A DNA stretch of 64,000 bases from Hetaerina americana (GCA_022747635.1 JAKTNV010000005.1:46462013-46526012); one strand, 5' to 3'; shown: positions 13,701-24,861, numbered from the stretch's first letter. The notes: generated by a model not told the origin, from the sequence alone. Translations and numbers: made by a program.

Positions 13701-16700
13701 GATCAAGCTTTAATTTGTCAGTCAGTCAAGGGGTTCCAAACATTGCTTAGTGAATTGGAAATTAAGTGTAATAGATATAGAATGAGAATAAATGTAAATG
13801 AAACAACAATGAAATGGTGTCCCAGAGGAAAAAGGCTAAGTTAAACATTTAAATGCATGCAGGAGGGCAAAAACTAGAGCAGATGGAACAGTTTATGTAT
13901 CTCGGAAGTGTTTTGGACCAAAATGGTTAGAGTAGTAGGCACATAAGGAGAAGAATTGCACTTGGGAAAGAGGCTTTCACAAGGAGGAGGGAGTTGTTGA
14001 CGGACGTTGAGTGAAGATGTTAAGAAAAGGCTCATCAAAACTTTTATATGGACTAGCTATGTATGGTTCGGAAACATGTCCATTGAAGCAGGATGATAGA
14101 TGTAGATTGGAGGCTTTTGAAATGTGGGTGTGGAGAAGGATGAATACCAAGTATAATGATTGGCAGTGGGATTTTGAAGACTTTGATAGAGGGGAGAATG
14201 TTAGGTAAACAAGTAAGGGGCAGGATTAGGATAAGGATATTGGACATAATGAAGAGAGGAAGGAAGTATACGATGATGAAGAGGGGCTTGTTGTAGAGTA
14301 GGATGTAGGGTTGTGTTTTGTTAGGAAAGAAATTATTTGGCCATTGTGTTCATCCAGAACCTACCTTAACTGATAAATTACCTATTATTATTTTTAATAT
14401 AAATTAATGATTAAAACCCTGCAAAAACAGGAGGAGGAAGTTTGAGTATAATTCAAATGGAATAGTTGAGAAATGAGAAGAAAGAATAAAAGTGGAGTGA
14501 AATAACATGGAATTATAGAAGTGATTAATAAAGTCCTGGGTAAGAAGAAACTTGAAACTCGGAAACCTTTGATGACAGAAGAAATTTTAAATCTAATTGA
14601 GAAGAGAAATAAGCTAAGAGCAAAGAATGGTATGAAAGAATACAGGAGAGTAAAGAATAAGGCAACCAACAAATGTAGAGAAGAAAAGGAGAGGTGGAAA
14701 AAACTATGGCTGAAGGAAAAAGAACAATGTATCCAAGCAGGAAAACAAGATATAGCTTATCAGAACATCAAAGCTCTACATTATCGACAGAGTAAGGTTA
14801 ACTCTGATAATAAACAAAGTGGGAAGGTTGTTATTAGATAATGAAGAAATGTGTGAACGATGGAATGAATACATGGAGGAGCTATACTATAGCAAAGATA
14901 TAGCTATAAGAGAAAGTAATATTGAAAGTAGAGAGAAAGCGGGAACAGAAAGTGGGCCCCTAATCATGAAGAGGATATTTGATCATGCCCTTCAAAAGCC
15001 AAATGCTGAAAAAACTATGGGTGTGGGAAAACCATGGAAATAAAATGAAAGAAAGACTCATTAAAATAATGCTCTAATGTTATGACAATGAGGGGATACC
15101 TGAAGGCTTTGTTAAAAGTGAAACTATTATGATACAGAAAGCAATTGAATGCATGAACTACAGAACAATTACCATTCTGTTGCATGCTTCCAAGGTTGTT
15201 TTACTGACAATAGGGAACAGAATCAAAAAGAAGGTGGAGGAAAATGTGCGAGAAGATCAATTTGGCTTCTGGGAAGGTAAAGGAACGAGAGATGTTATAC
15301 CAGCACTGCGCTTGATTCTAGAGAGAAAGCTATAAATGAACTAGAAAGTTTTCCTCGCCTTCATTAATTTGGAAAAAGCCTTTGATACTGTAAATAGGAA
15401 ACTTATGTTTGAAACCATGATGAGAAAGGGAATAGACTACAAAGACAGGAAGCTCATATATCAGCACTGCCAGGACCAAAGCACATTTTTGAAGTCTAGG
15501 GATGTGAGAAAGAAGCGAAGATTAGAAAAGGGGTAATGCAAGGACGTCCACTTTTGCAATATCTATTTAACTCATATTGAAGCAGCTATAGAGACAATGA
15601 AGGAGAAAACAAATGGAATAAAGATAAGTGGAAGAAAGATACACTACATTGGGTTTGCAGATGATATTGTGACCAAGGGAGAATCAGCCAAAGATATGAG
15701 TAGAATGCTCAAAACTCTGTCCACAGCTTTGAATAAATAGAAACTGAAAATAAATGTAAAGAAAACCAAAGCTATGATAGTTTCTTGAAACAGGACAGAA
15801 CCTCCTGTGAATTTAATGATAAAGGAATCAATGCTAAGCCAAGTAAAAGAGTTCTGCTGCCTTGGGAGTGTAATTACAAGAGACAACAGCCCCTCTGCAG
15901 TGAAAAGAAGAATACCTGTAGCCTGGGTGAAGAAGGCATATGGAAATAAAAAGAATCTTTAAGGAAAGAAAAACATGAAATAGGAAAGTAGAAAATCCTT
16001 TGAAAAAATGTCTATTAAAATACATTGTTATATGGATTTGAATCTTGGACATTGGGAAAGAGGGAAAAGGCTTGGTGGGAAGCAATGGAAATGTGAATTT
16101 GGAGAAGAACAACAAGAACAAGATGGACAGACTTGAAAAGCAACATAGAAATATTGAGAGAAATTAAAGAGGAAAGGAATTCAATAAAAGAGATGGAAAA
16201 AGGAAAATTAAATTTGTTGGACATGGTCTCAGGCAGAACAACTTCCTGGAATATGTAATGGAAGGGAAAATAATGGGAAAAAAGGAAGGAAAAGGCCAAG
16301 AAAAATATTTATGAATGATATAAAAAGTACGATGAGAGTAACAACCTATGATTAAATGAAAAGAATGGTAATGGAGGGAGCCCAATGCCTGTAACGACAA
16401 GGCTCCGCCTTTGAAAGATGATGATTAAAATTATAATTTAAAGAATTATTCTCAAATGTATTCTTTGTTCAAAATAGTCTGAAAAATGATCAATTCTGGT
16501 ATTCTTTAAATATTATATATTTTATAACAGTCTATCGGCCAGAAGTTGCCAAAGGTAGAGAGAGACAAAACATTGAGTTCATCTTTTTATGATAGTTTCT
16601 TTGTCAATGTTGTTGTTGACCATAGTTACTGAGTGGCAATAGCCTATATTTTTTATAGCTAAATTTGAAATTTTTCTTAACATGATTTATATATTCTATG

Positions 16701-17596
16701 TAGGTTGGAGGGATTAAAGAAAAAGTACTGGCTGCACACCGAGCAGGTCTTAAGAAGATCATTTTTCCAAAGAAATGTGAAAAGTCTCTTTTGGAAATTC
16801 CGGACAATGTAAAGGTAAGTTTCCCAGATTAAGTTTACTGCGAGGTCTCACAAGCCTCGAAATCATGAATTTTCCTCCAAATTTTAGGGACATCTTTAGC
16901 GGTGATTTTCTCAAAGCTCTTGTATGTCTGGGAAGAAAAGGTATTTTGGCTGAAATACATATTTTAAGAATAAATATATTAATTTTTGCACATGACAATG
17001 GGATGGTTATAGCAGTATTTATGGTTTAACATCCCATCTGACAGACGGCGTACTCACTCAAAATGCTCGACACAATGCACCTCAAGTAGGGATCAGGATA
17101 CCACTTAAAAATATCTCTTACCTCCAAGATTTGGACCCGGTCCCTCTGGGGGGAAGCCAGTACGTTAGCCACCGCACCATCCCAGTCCCCTTATATTCTA
17201 TCTTCTTATCTACCAAATCTAGATCTCACTGCTGTTGTGTTATCATGCATGCCTCTACCCATGCTAAACCCAAACTGATCATCCCTTAAGCAATCGTTTG
17301 CTCTCCTCATCATCCTCTCATTGATGATGATAAGTACCTCATGTATTGGTATTTTCAAATTGTTTAAATTTGCATATTAGTTGATAAAATCTTTTTCTCA
17401 TGATACCTTCCCTCTTTTGAGCTAAAACTACAATATTCTTGAATATTGAATTTTGTTTGTATATTCGGCTTTTCTTTAATTGCAGAAAGACCTAATTTTT
17501 ATCCCAGTATCCAACATGGATGATGTCCTGCAAGCTGCATTTGATGGTGGATGGATTTCAAGTAATGAAAATATTACTCTAACTAGCAAGTTGTAA
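1706..17596 (+). CDS. LONP2: Peroxisomal Lon protease homolog 2 (3' part of gene, 8 exons)
   Basis: ATP-dependent AAA+ serine protease that degrades damaged or unneeded proteins in the peroxisome matrix. The exons are 1706-1798, 2692-2800, 4869-4976, 6628-6698, 9240-9458, 12227-12433, 16704-16814 and 17486-17596. All are GT-AG, the phases agree, and the total of 1029 bases gives 342 residues plus TAA. In order the sequence shows: the end of the AAA+ module ([20 protein letters not shown]), the alpha subdomain ([20 protein letters not shown]), and the protease domain with catalytic Ser in KDGPSAGIT and catalytic Lys in [14 protein letters not shown]. The C-terminus is TSKL, a canonical PTS1. 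This signal separates it from mitochondrial LONP1, and the spacing fits animal LONP2. The linker before the protease domain looks shorter than in vertebrates; a missed small exon in the 4976-6628 intron is possible but not required by phase. The N-domain and Walker A exons are outside the window. Confidence 0.95.
2692..2800 (+). CDS. LONP2: LONP2 exon: AAA+ alpha subdomain
   Basis: Starts in phase 0 after TTACAG and ends in phase 1 before GTGAGT. Encodes [20 protein letters not shown], which resembles the EEK...HLIPKQLEQHG segment of LONP2 proteins. Confidence 0.93.
4075..4195 (+). mobile_element. LINE 3'-end fragment
   Basis: The stretch from GATGAAGAGGGATTCC to about 4195 matches, with drift, the 3' ends of the LINE copies at 14270-14385 and 34860-34980, and the reverse complement of 22690-22800. 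No coding part is attached, so it is a severely 5'-truncated copy in a LONP2 intron. Confidence 0.6.
4488..4665 (+). repeat. possible tRNA-derived SINE remnant
   Basis: A B-box-like GGTTCAATTCC at about 4551 lies downstream of a tRNA-like start (GCGGCAGTGGGGTTAAAATTC). The 3' side ends AT-rich with AATGAATAAATTTAAAAATAAA. Only one copy is seen here, so the SINE call rests on the box B and layout. Confidence 0.4.
4869..4976 (+). CDS. LONP2: LONP2 exon: YTREAGVR segment
   Basis: Phase 1 at both ends, after TTTCAG. Encodes [17 protein letters not shown] and [10 protein letters not shown], among the most conserved Lon stretches. Confidence 0.93.
6628..6698 (+). CDS. LONP2: LONP2 exon: linker before protease domain
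   Basis: 71 bases, phase 1 to 0, between TTTTCAG and GTAAGT. Encodes an acidic linker ([24 protein letters not shown] region) that ends in the ILG found just before the LONP2 protease domain. Confidence 0.85.
7080..8372 (-). mobile_element. degraded Tc1/mariner-type transposon
   Basis: Read on the minus strand, several broken frames give parts of a transposase: a Gly-Met-Ser-Val-Asn-Thr helix-turn-helix region, then [20 protein letters not shown] with [14 protein letters not shown] in a shifted frame, then [19 protein letters not shown] and [17 protein letters not shown]. In intact relatives these last two regions carry the second and third catalytic Asp (QDGAPAHTS, NSPDLNP); here both motifs are damaged. 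The two ends share a CAGGGT start (near 7086 on +, near 8372 on -), which may be a worn inverted repeat. Frameshifts and stops make it inactive. It lies in the LONP2 intron 6699-9239. Confidence 0.75.
9240..9458 (+). CDS. LONP2: LONP2 exon: start of protease domain
   Basis: 73 codons, phase 0 at both ends. Encodes [20 protein letters not shown] and [18 protein letters not shown], typical of the Lon protease domain before the catalytic Ser. Confidence 0.94.
10380..11215 (+). mobile_element. mariner copy with internal deletion and lost catalytic Asp
   Basis: The N-terminal part ([18 protein letters not shown], about 10530-10660) is a mariner helix-turn-helix. The C-terminal part (10810-11165) has [31 protein letters not shown] and a C-terminus ending [12 protein letters not shown]. 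The middle, which should carry the first catalytic Asp (GDETW), is missing, and the second Asp is Gly (HHGN for HHDN). An in-frame TGA sits near 10657. It is a dead copy in the LONP2 intron 9459-12226. The exact element ends are unresolved. Confidence 0.82.
12227..12433 (+). CDS. LONP2: LONP2 exon: catalytic serine
   Basis: 69 codons, phase 0 at both ends. Carries [20 protein letters not shown]; the Ser of GPSAG is the nucleophile. Followed by [13 protein letters not shown]. Confidence 0.95.
12960..14385 (+). mobile_element. degenerate non-LTR retrotransposon (LINE), reverse transcriptase part
   Basis: Broken frames give [20 protein letters not shown], a DDQFGF-like segment near 13285, and [12 protein letters not shown] with a FADD active-site motif near 13690. 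The matrix after FADD ([13 protein letters not shown]) is normal for reverse transcriptases. Many stops and frameshifts are present. The copy at 33765-34985 follows the same order and wording. The 3' end near 14385 is shared with 4075-4195. It lies in the LONP2 intron 12434-16703. Confidence 0.82.
14400..16440 (+). mobile_element. second degenerate LINE in tandem, reverse transcriptase part
   Basis: A different non-LTR element follows directly. It shows a lysine-rich pre-RT region ([20 protein letters not shown], 14521-14820), [55 protein letters not shown] near 15645 and [12 protein letters not shown]. Frames are broken throughout. The end carries GACAAGGCTCCGCCTTTG near 16397. It is a separate lineage from the element at 12960-14385, since the sequence around FADD differs. 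Confidence 0.8.
16704..16814 (+). CDS. LONP2: LONP2 exon: catalytic lysine
   Basis: 37 codons, phase 0. Encodes [20 protein letters not shown]. The Lys two residues after GGI (GGIKEK) is the general base of the Ser/Lys dyad. Confidence 0.94.
17030..17205 (-). repeat. tRNA-derived SINE copy (family shared with 25524 and 32375)
   Basis: On the minus strand it reads GGTGCGGTGGCTAACGTACT (A-box region), then CCAGAGGGACCGGGTCCAAA at the B-box, then a body ending GAGTGAGTACGCCGTCTG. The two other copies in the window align along this whole length. It lies in the last LONP2 intron and is truncated at its 3' side compared with those copies. Confidence 0.75.
17486..17596 (+). CDS. LONP2: LONP2 terminal exon with SKL peroxisomal signal
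   Basis: 36 codons plus TAA, after TTGCAG. Encodes [11 protein letters not shown] and ends in T-S-K-L, the consensus PTS1 for import by PEX5. Confidence 0.95.
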   Translation, partial: KDLIFIPVSNMDDVLQAAFDGGWISSNENITLTSKL

Positions 17597-18064
17597 TGTG
17601 GTTGGGTACTAAAGTGTCTTTAGTGTGGTAGTACCAGCCATCACTAAAGCTTGATGTGCGCACTTCTGTTTAGAAGAGTTCTGTCTTCTTCTTTTTCTTC
17701 TAAGTTGCATACTTCATACATATTTTGTCTGTGATTTTTTTTCTATGATTGCCTTAGCTGTATGTAAAACACCACAAAATAATATATGTAACTTTATATG
17801 TATTATTTTGTTGGTATTTTACGTGTAGCTAATTCAATATATGAATGTTGCAACCAGAGATAAGAATGAATACTTATTGGATAGTACCCATGTATACCGA
17901 GCTCAGAAGTCTCTTTATTGTGATAGTATCAGCTGTCACAAAAGCTTAAGGTGTATAATTCTTCTTCTAAGTTCCATGCTTCAGACATCTTATATCTGTG
18001 ATTTTGTATATGTAACTTTTATGTGTGTTACATATTTTGTTGGTGTTTTACATGTAGTTAATTC

Positions 18065-18070
18065 AATAAA
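18065..18070 (+). promoter_or_regulatory. candidate poly(A) signal of LONP2
   Basis: AATAAA in ATTCAATAAATGAATG, 469 bases after the stop. The first repeat unit has the mutated form ATTCAATATATG at the matching place (about 17832), so this is the first intact one in the repeat register. Copies recur in later units. Confidence 0.45.
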
Positions 18071-18230
18071 TGAATGTTGCAACTGGAGATAAGAATTAGT
18101 ACTTATTGGATAGTACCTATGTACACTGAGCTTGGAAGTCCCTTTATTGTGGTAGTATCAGCTGTCACCAAAGCTTATGGTGTATACTTCATGCATATGT
18201 TGTCTGTGATTTTATATATTTAACTTCATA

Positions 18231-18965
18231 CAGTAAACTCTTGATTATCCGTGCTAATGGATGCATGAAGAAGCACGGATAACCGAAATACACAGTAAAT
18301 ATGGTCGTGATATAAGCATATGTATGGAGACTCATATTTCGTTCCATGTGATTAATTCAAGTTTTTTAGCTTTGGAAAGTATGTTTTTTTCCATTTTCAG
18401 CCATTTTATAAGAGTGGAATGGTAAATTTACAAGAACACAAGTACCATCAAGTGAAGAGCAAAACTTGTTTTCCTCGGAAAGCTAATCCAATGATGTAGC
18501 CATGAAATAAAATGAAAAGACTGGTGAAGGTTGAATTTTAAAAAAGGATTGTGAATGCAGAATCATATTCGTCCTATGATACCCATTAAAATAATGCATT
18601 ATAGATAGTTAAAGACTTTTGTTGCTTAGTAAAACTTGGTATTTGCTCGCCGTAGAGATGAATCTGGAATTCTTATGGCAAATGATTGCTTGGGAAATGG
18701 TAATGGGATCAAGTGCGGATAGTACAAAATGTTTAAATTAAAACATTATGTACGATTGGCAACTTCTGATTTTGTGAAATGAAAAATTTTTAAGAAAGCC
18801 AACGCATTTCTAGCATGTATTTTTGTAAAAGTATATTGAAGTTTTAAATAATTTATTTATCTTTATGATGGTAATTTTTAAATAAAATTTCAAGGTGCTG
18901 GGAAGAGAGTAGCAGAGATAATCCACTAAATGGATAATCCGCACACGTATAATCGAGAGTTTAAT
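18231..18965. mobile_element. pogo/Tigger-like MITE
   Basis: The left end reads CAGTAAACTCTTGATTATCC and the right end, reverse-complemented, reads CATTAAACTCTCGATTATAC. They are imperfect terminal inverted repeats of the pogo/Tigger type. The interior of about 700 bases has no transposase reading, so it is non-autonomous. It sits inside a unit of the tandem array, whose sequence continues on the other side (TTATATATTTAAC before, TATTATTTTGTTAGTG after). Confidence 0.7.
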
Positions 18966-19639
18966 GTGTATATTATTTTGTTAGTGTTTTACATGTAGCT
19001 AATTCAATGAATGGATGTTACATCAGGAGATAAGAATTAATACTAATTGGAGAGAACCTATGTGTACTGAGCTCAGAATTCTCTTTATTGTAGTAGTATC
19101 TGTCACAAAAGCTTAAGGTGTACACTTCTTCCTCTAAGAAGACTTCTGTCTTCTTCTAAGGTGCATAGTTCAAACATCTTATATCTGTGATTTTATATAT
19201 GTAACTTTTATATGTGGTATTTTGTTGGTGTTCTGCATTTAGCTAATTCAATAAATGGTTGTGGCCAGTGGAGTTAGGAATTAATACTTATTGGTTATTA
19301 CCTATGTATACTGAGCTCAGAAGTCTTTATTGTGGTAGTATCAGCCGTCACCAAAGCCTAAGGTGCATACTACTTCTTTTAAGAAGACCTCTTCTAAGAG
19401 TCTCCTTCTAAGTCCATCTTATATCTGTGATTTTATATATGTAACTTTTATATGTGTTACATATTTTGTTGGTGTTTTACATGTAGCTAATTCTATATGT
19501 ATTACATATTTTGTTGGTGTTTTACATGTGGCTAATTCAATAAATGAATGTTGCAACTGGAGATAAGAATTACTTATTGGATAGTACCTATATACCCTGA
19601 GCTCAGGATCAGGTATCCAAAAAAATAACTGGAAGACAG

Positions 19640-21190
19640 GTCTTTGTCATTGGTGATAATTTATTCGTTGAGTTGAAATTTACTTCATGATATCAGCTTG
19701 ATAGGACTGGAAGAATGAATTAAGAAAAAAAAAGATTAAAAGGGAGACAAAATGTAGACAGATTGATGTTAGAAAAATGGGAGGGGTAATCTTCAACCCC
19801 AGCATGCATGCATCTGAAAGTTTTGGTGGGAACATGGACTCAGAAATTTAGGGACCTACATAGTCCTGGGGTCATTGAAGCAAAAAAAACAGCCCATGAC
19901 CTTAACTGGGTATTATATATAGATACATGTATATCTTAGAAGTTTTTGATCCCATTGACCTTGCCCATTCAATCATCCACCCCATACTTGCCAAATCTGA
20001 GGGTGAGCGGTGCTCATACCTCACATTAAATGGTTAGTTGATTATATGTTTACAGAAAGAATGTTCTTTATGTTTTGTAATGACTTTCATTAGTTCAATG
20101 TCAAAGTTGTTGAGGGAAGGAACCCATTTACATAAATGGCACAAACATGAAGAGCTGCAGAGTATTTTTATTCCACCTTTATCAATTTTATAGCATAACA
20201 GTTTTAAAATAATATCAAATGCACCAGGGTGGAAATGAGGTATCCCAGAAGAAATCATGTTTTGGGGTTAGTATCTATGACATTGTGTGTGAGGCAGATG
20301 CACTGCCGGCCATTGGGGGTGGCAAGTGATGTGTCAGCACTGGGCCCAGGGCCCCGCTGAGGCCCTGTGGATGTCAATTACAATCACATGAGAGATTTTG
20401 TGAATTCGCGAGAGCCTCACAGAAAAAGCCATGGAATGTATGAATAACTTACAGGCTTAACTTACTTAACCTGTATAAGAGATAAAGCTTGCTGCACCCT
20501 TCATCTTTGCGCAGTTATTATTTACTGCCTTGTCAAAACCGAAATGTTCCTGCTGATCACATTGTTACTGCTCCAACTACATTTTAACCACAATATCATG
20601 CTCCGCTTGCCAGTAAGGCCACCTCTGGGCAAATGTGTGGTACAAATGTTTATTAAAACATTGTGACAAATTTGTAACATTAATGGGTTTACATTTTTAG
20701 TGTGAATCAACTAAAAAATGTAGAGAAATCACTTCACACCTCAGTTTTTGGCTTTTGTTATGTTACTCTCATGAGCTTTTTTGGGTGTTTTGCAGAGGCT
20801 TAAAATTAGAAATATGAGCACTGCCTCTTGTAATCTAATGGTGCATAAGAGGCAGAGCAAACAAATGATAAAGGCGCACAGGATTTCAAAAGGTAGGACT
20901 TTTTGAAAAGAATATCTTTTAGAAAGGAACATAAAAAATGGAAGAGTGGCTCTAACTGTGATGGAATGCATATCTGGAATAATGTTGATGGAATCAAGAA
21001 TGAGAACAATGGAATGGTCAAAACAGAAGATGGATTGAGCATTCTTTAAAAACAGTTGATGAAAGTTATAAATGAGACGATAGAAACAGTAATTAGGAGA
21101 AGGTTGAAGCAATATCTATTTCTCATCTTTCCATACTATTTAAATGATAGTATATTTATGCATTCATCCAAATTAATATACAAAATCAGA
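19640..21190. other. intergenic, no gene recognised
   Basis: No supported gene. The open frames on the minus strand near 20741-21112 have no recognisable motif and look like chance reading of AT-rich DNA. A GC-richer patch near 20290-20370 stands out but was not identified. Confidence 0.4.
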
Positions 21191-21194
21191 GTGT

Positions 21195-22492
21195 ATGAGG
21201 GGTGCTTTTTATATTTTCAGCATAATAATGAAGACTAATTCATTGTCGAAAATGGCTCTATTGTTTCTCGAAGTATTCTCATCAATTCTCTTTTTCATGT
21301 GCTCGGAACTATTTTCGTAACTTTCTCAACTCCGATTGAGGCACCTCCAACACATGGTTTTTGAATGCATAAACGGCTTCTTCAGGCACCGGAAAACGTT
21401 AGCCACGCAATTTTTTCTTGATAAACGGGAATAAAAAGACGTCATTTGGTGCTAAATCAGGGCTCTACGGAGGATGACCCATCAATTCGACGTTTTGGCC
21501 AGTCAGTCAAGTAATTGTTTCAGCCGATCTGTGAGAGATTGCATTGTCATAATGAAGAATGATCTTTCGTTACCGCTTCTGTTCCCGTATTTCACCAAAC
21601 ACTTCTGGAAAACAAATGCTCGTGTACCATTAAGAATTCACGATTCTACGTTTCTCTAATGGTACGGTTGCCACATGACCAGTTATTCCGAAGAAACAGG
21701 CGATCACTTGCTTCGATGTGCGTCGTAGACGAATCACTCTTGTCGGATTTGGCTCTCCTTGGAAGACCCATACAGAGAATTGCTGTTTTGTTTCGGGCTC
21801 CTACACATAGATCTAAGATTCGTCACCTGTGTAGATGTCATCCACAGCTTTCATACACCGCGATTGTATTTGTTGAGCATTTTTTGGTACAAATTGACAC
21901 GAGCATCTTTAAGAGCTTTTGTCGAATTATATGGGATCCAACGCAGGCCATTTTTGTCACAGCTTTAGGGTCATACAATATCTTATTGATGCTCATCATA
22001 CTAATCCCCAAGGATGCCTCAATCTCACAATAAGTCACACGACGATCTTCCTCTACTAGTTCCTGCTCATAATCAATGTTATCTGGCTCAACAACTGATT
22101 TTGGATTACCTTCACTACTTTCGTCGCTAAGCGAACGGCGGCTATGATGGAATTCATTATACCGGCGTTTCAGAGTGGCAAAGTATGGGGCTTCATCTAC
22201 TAAAGTGGAAGTAAGTTGATCGATCCACTCCTTCTGTCGATGATCGGTGCACTTCTGTCTTGATAATCCACGTTGAAAGTCATAAAAATTCATCGAGCGA
22301 AAGTTTTCACGATTTAATCCCAATTTTTCGCTGAGACAAAATTTTTGAGCCACTATAAACAACACACGTTATGATCAAACGAAATGTTTTGAAAATGCTA
22401 GCGTTAAAAGGGTCAACCTATCATATAAAAACGTCAGATGGCGCCTAAAGCACTTAATATTTTCATGGCTCAAAATATAAAGCGGAGGTTCT
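21195..22492 (-). mobile_element. mariner-family transposon, degraded
   Basis: Minus-strand reading gives an N-terminal helix-turn-helix region (VEEDRRVTYCEIEASLGISM, in the open frame 22365-21838) and, further on in other frames, LAPNDVFLFPFIKKKLRG near 21450-21400. The latter is the third catalytic motif with Asn-Asp. The left end (GAGGGGTGCTTTTTATATTT, 21197) and the reverse-complemented right end (GAACCTCCGCTTTATATTTT, about 22492) form an imperfect inverted repeat. Frames are broken, so it is not active. Confidence 0.8.
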
Positions 22493-22684
22493 AACAGGTG
22501 ATTGTGCATGATAACTACAAATTAACTTTTATGCCAAACTAGTGCCTTCACTTTGATTTCTACAATGACTACAAGTAGAACTACCTAGTCTAATATTTTA
22601 AAACAAATTAACGTAAATTATAGAAGTAAAGACTGCTTTTAACATTTATATATAGATTTTTTAAGGTAATCTAGCGCGTAAGGT

Positions 22685-24400
22685 AGGTTTTGCATGGTCA
22701 CAACTGCAAAATAAATATTTTGTTGATCCTAACAAAATGCAACCTAACATCCTACACTGCAAGAAATCCCTCTTCATCTCTTTGAACTTCCTTCATCTCT
22801 TCATCCCATCCAACATCCCTATCCTATTCCTGCCCTTTCCTTGTTTGCCTAACATTCTCCCCCTATTCCGGTCTTCAACATCCCAGTGCTGATCAATATG
22901 CTTTTAAACCATTTTTCCTGCCTCCTTATGATTTCTGCAAACAATCCCCTCTCCTCATGCACCACACCTAGCACTTCCTCATTTGTTAACCTTTCCGTTC
23001 CAATAGTTTCTTATGCAGCTTTCAATATTCCTTTTTTGATATATTTCCTATTTTCCTTGGTAGTACTCAGCTCTTTTCCCTCATTGATGATTTTCTCTAC
23101 AGCCTTCTGATAATCCTACCTTGTCAATCCAATTAATGCTTTTTCATCCCATTTCCTATCCGCCATCCTTGCCTTATCTTTTTGAAATGAACACGCTACA
23201 CTGCATGGCAACTAAATTGTGATTAGAGTTCACATCTGCTTCTGGAAAGCAGTGCAAACTGATGTTACTGTTCCTAAACCTGTGCCCAACCATAATACAA
23301 TATAAATGATACCTTTCTGAGTCATCTGGTATTTTTATGTATATCAATGGCTTTGGTGGTGTGTAAACCAAGTTTTGGTGATGAGAAACTCCTGTCTCCT
23401 ACAGAATTCAATTACTTTCCTCCAGCAGTCATTCCTTGTACCTAAACCATAGTCCCCCACCTCATCACTATCTCTTCCTTTGCCTACCATCACATTCCAA
23501 TCCCTCATCTTTATCAAATGTTTTTGTACAGGAACCTCCAGGATGGTTTCCTGTAACTGGTCTTTTATCCTATCGACTTATTCCTCCTTCCGCTTGGTGG
23601 CAAGAATACCTGAACAATGACTAAGTTTGTCGGTTCTGCTTTTATCTGTACTAGTATCATTCTATCTGTTACTTGCTCTATGTTGACTACGCTTCTTGCT
23701 ACCATTTTATTCAACATTATAGCAACCCCTCGTTGGCTCTCTTCCCCTCCCCTTAATATTATTCTATGCTAATAACCCTCGTGATCCCTGCTATCCTACC
23801 ACCTCACCTTGCATAGACCTAAAATATCCCTATTTCCTCTTCGCATCGCTTGGTTTATATACTCTAATTTTCCTCTCCTCAATATTGTCCTAACATTCCA
23901 AGTTCCTAATTAAACTTATTTGGTCTTCTTTCTCTGCTTTTTTTGTTCTGCTGCTGTCCATTTGTTTTGCAAGGTTTTCGTGAGATGATGACTGTGGAAG
24001 CCTTGCCTCTTCCACTTCTGGACACAACAGATGGCCAATTTGGCCAAGTCCCATAATTGCCAGGACTTATATTCCCTATAATGTCATCATAAGGTTTTGG
24101 AAATAATAACTGAGATGGTTTTTCATTGCCCTCCTCAATAGTGTTTTTAATGTGCCATCATCACTCAATGGCTGCCCCAATGGGGTCAGAAACATTTGCA
24201 GCCACCTCACTGAGGAACAGATGCCACATGGACTACCTTATGTCTGGCTCCTAACCTTTCTGGCATGGGTACTTCTACCAGGAGCAATTATCATGACTCC
24301 TGCCAGCACAGCTGTAGGGGCCATCGGAATGCACAAGCTCTTCCACCATGTCAAGGTTATAGTCCATGGGAGGGCATAAATAGATGTCATCATATATTTT
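22685..24400 (-). mobile_element. antisense LINE copy, degenerate
   Basis: The 3' end lies at about 22685 (reverse complement of the 4075-4195 end), and the sequence runs on the minus strand through worn LINE sequence. The layout and wording match the copy at 54480-57235, including the patch ACCAGGAGCAATTATCAT at 24278 and 57127. No frame is intact. Confidence 0.65.
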
Positions 24401-24861
24401 CCTGGGATTTGTATGAGCTGGAACCTGTTACCCATGCATTAACTGCAAGTTTGATATGCAATAAAACTCTGACTAAATTTGAGCATTCAATAGCCTAAAT
24501 GGTTTTGCAAACTTACAAAGTATGGGAAAACAGTTCAATGGAAAATGAAGTTCCAAAAAATAATGGATCCCTAAAAATGTGAGAGGATGCGGATCTGAAT
24601 CAAGAAATACAAAAGAATAATTATCTTATGATGAATTTCATGAATGTTTGCTACCATTTTTACAATTAATTTAATTAAATAAGATTTTTCCTTGAATTCA
24701 TTTCTTTCTGGAAATATTACGACAAGTTTTAAGCATAATATAGATTTTTCATTTAAAAACCATTTTCTTCCAAAATTTGTTGGAACTAACTATTAAAAAG
24801 TCACCTTCACTTTACTGAATGGAGCCAAGGTTCAATAAGGAATTTTTAACAATATATACAT

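Larger units (their letters stand above)
17597..19630 (+). repeat. diverged tandem array derived from the LONP2 3' flank
   Basis: Units of about 230-290 bases recur. Each has, in order, TGAGCTCAGAAGTC with TTTATTG, GGTAGTATCAGCTGTCAC with AAAGCTTA, a TATCTGTGATTTT segment, GTTGGTGTTTTACATGTAGC and ATTCAATAAATGAATGTTGC. Marker positions of the GAGCTCAG motif or its variants are about 17899, 18126, 19066, 19310 and 19598; a more diverged first unit starts at the LONP2 stop. One unit has an extra internal duplication of about 55 bases near 19450-19540. A MITE (18231-18965) splits one unit. The array therefore repeats the 3' UTR with its poly(A) signal. Confidence 0.85.

Noticed and set aside
17597..19630. 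CRISPR-like array
   Set aside because: Units are over 200 bases, diverged, and lack short direct repeats with unique spacers; the context is a eukaryotic gene.
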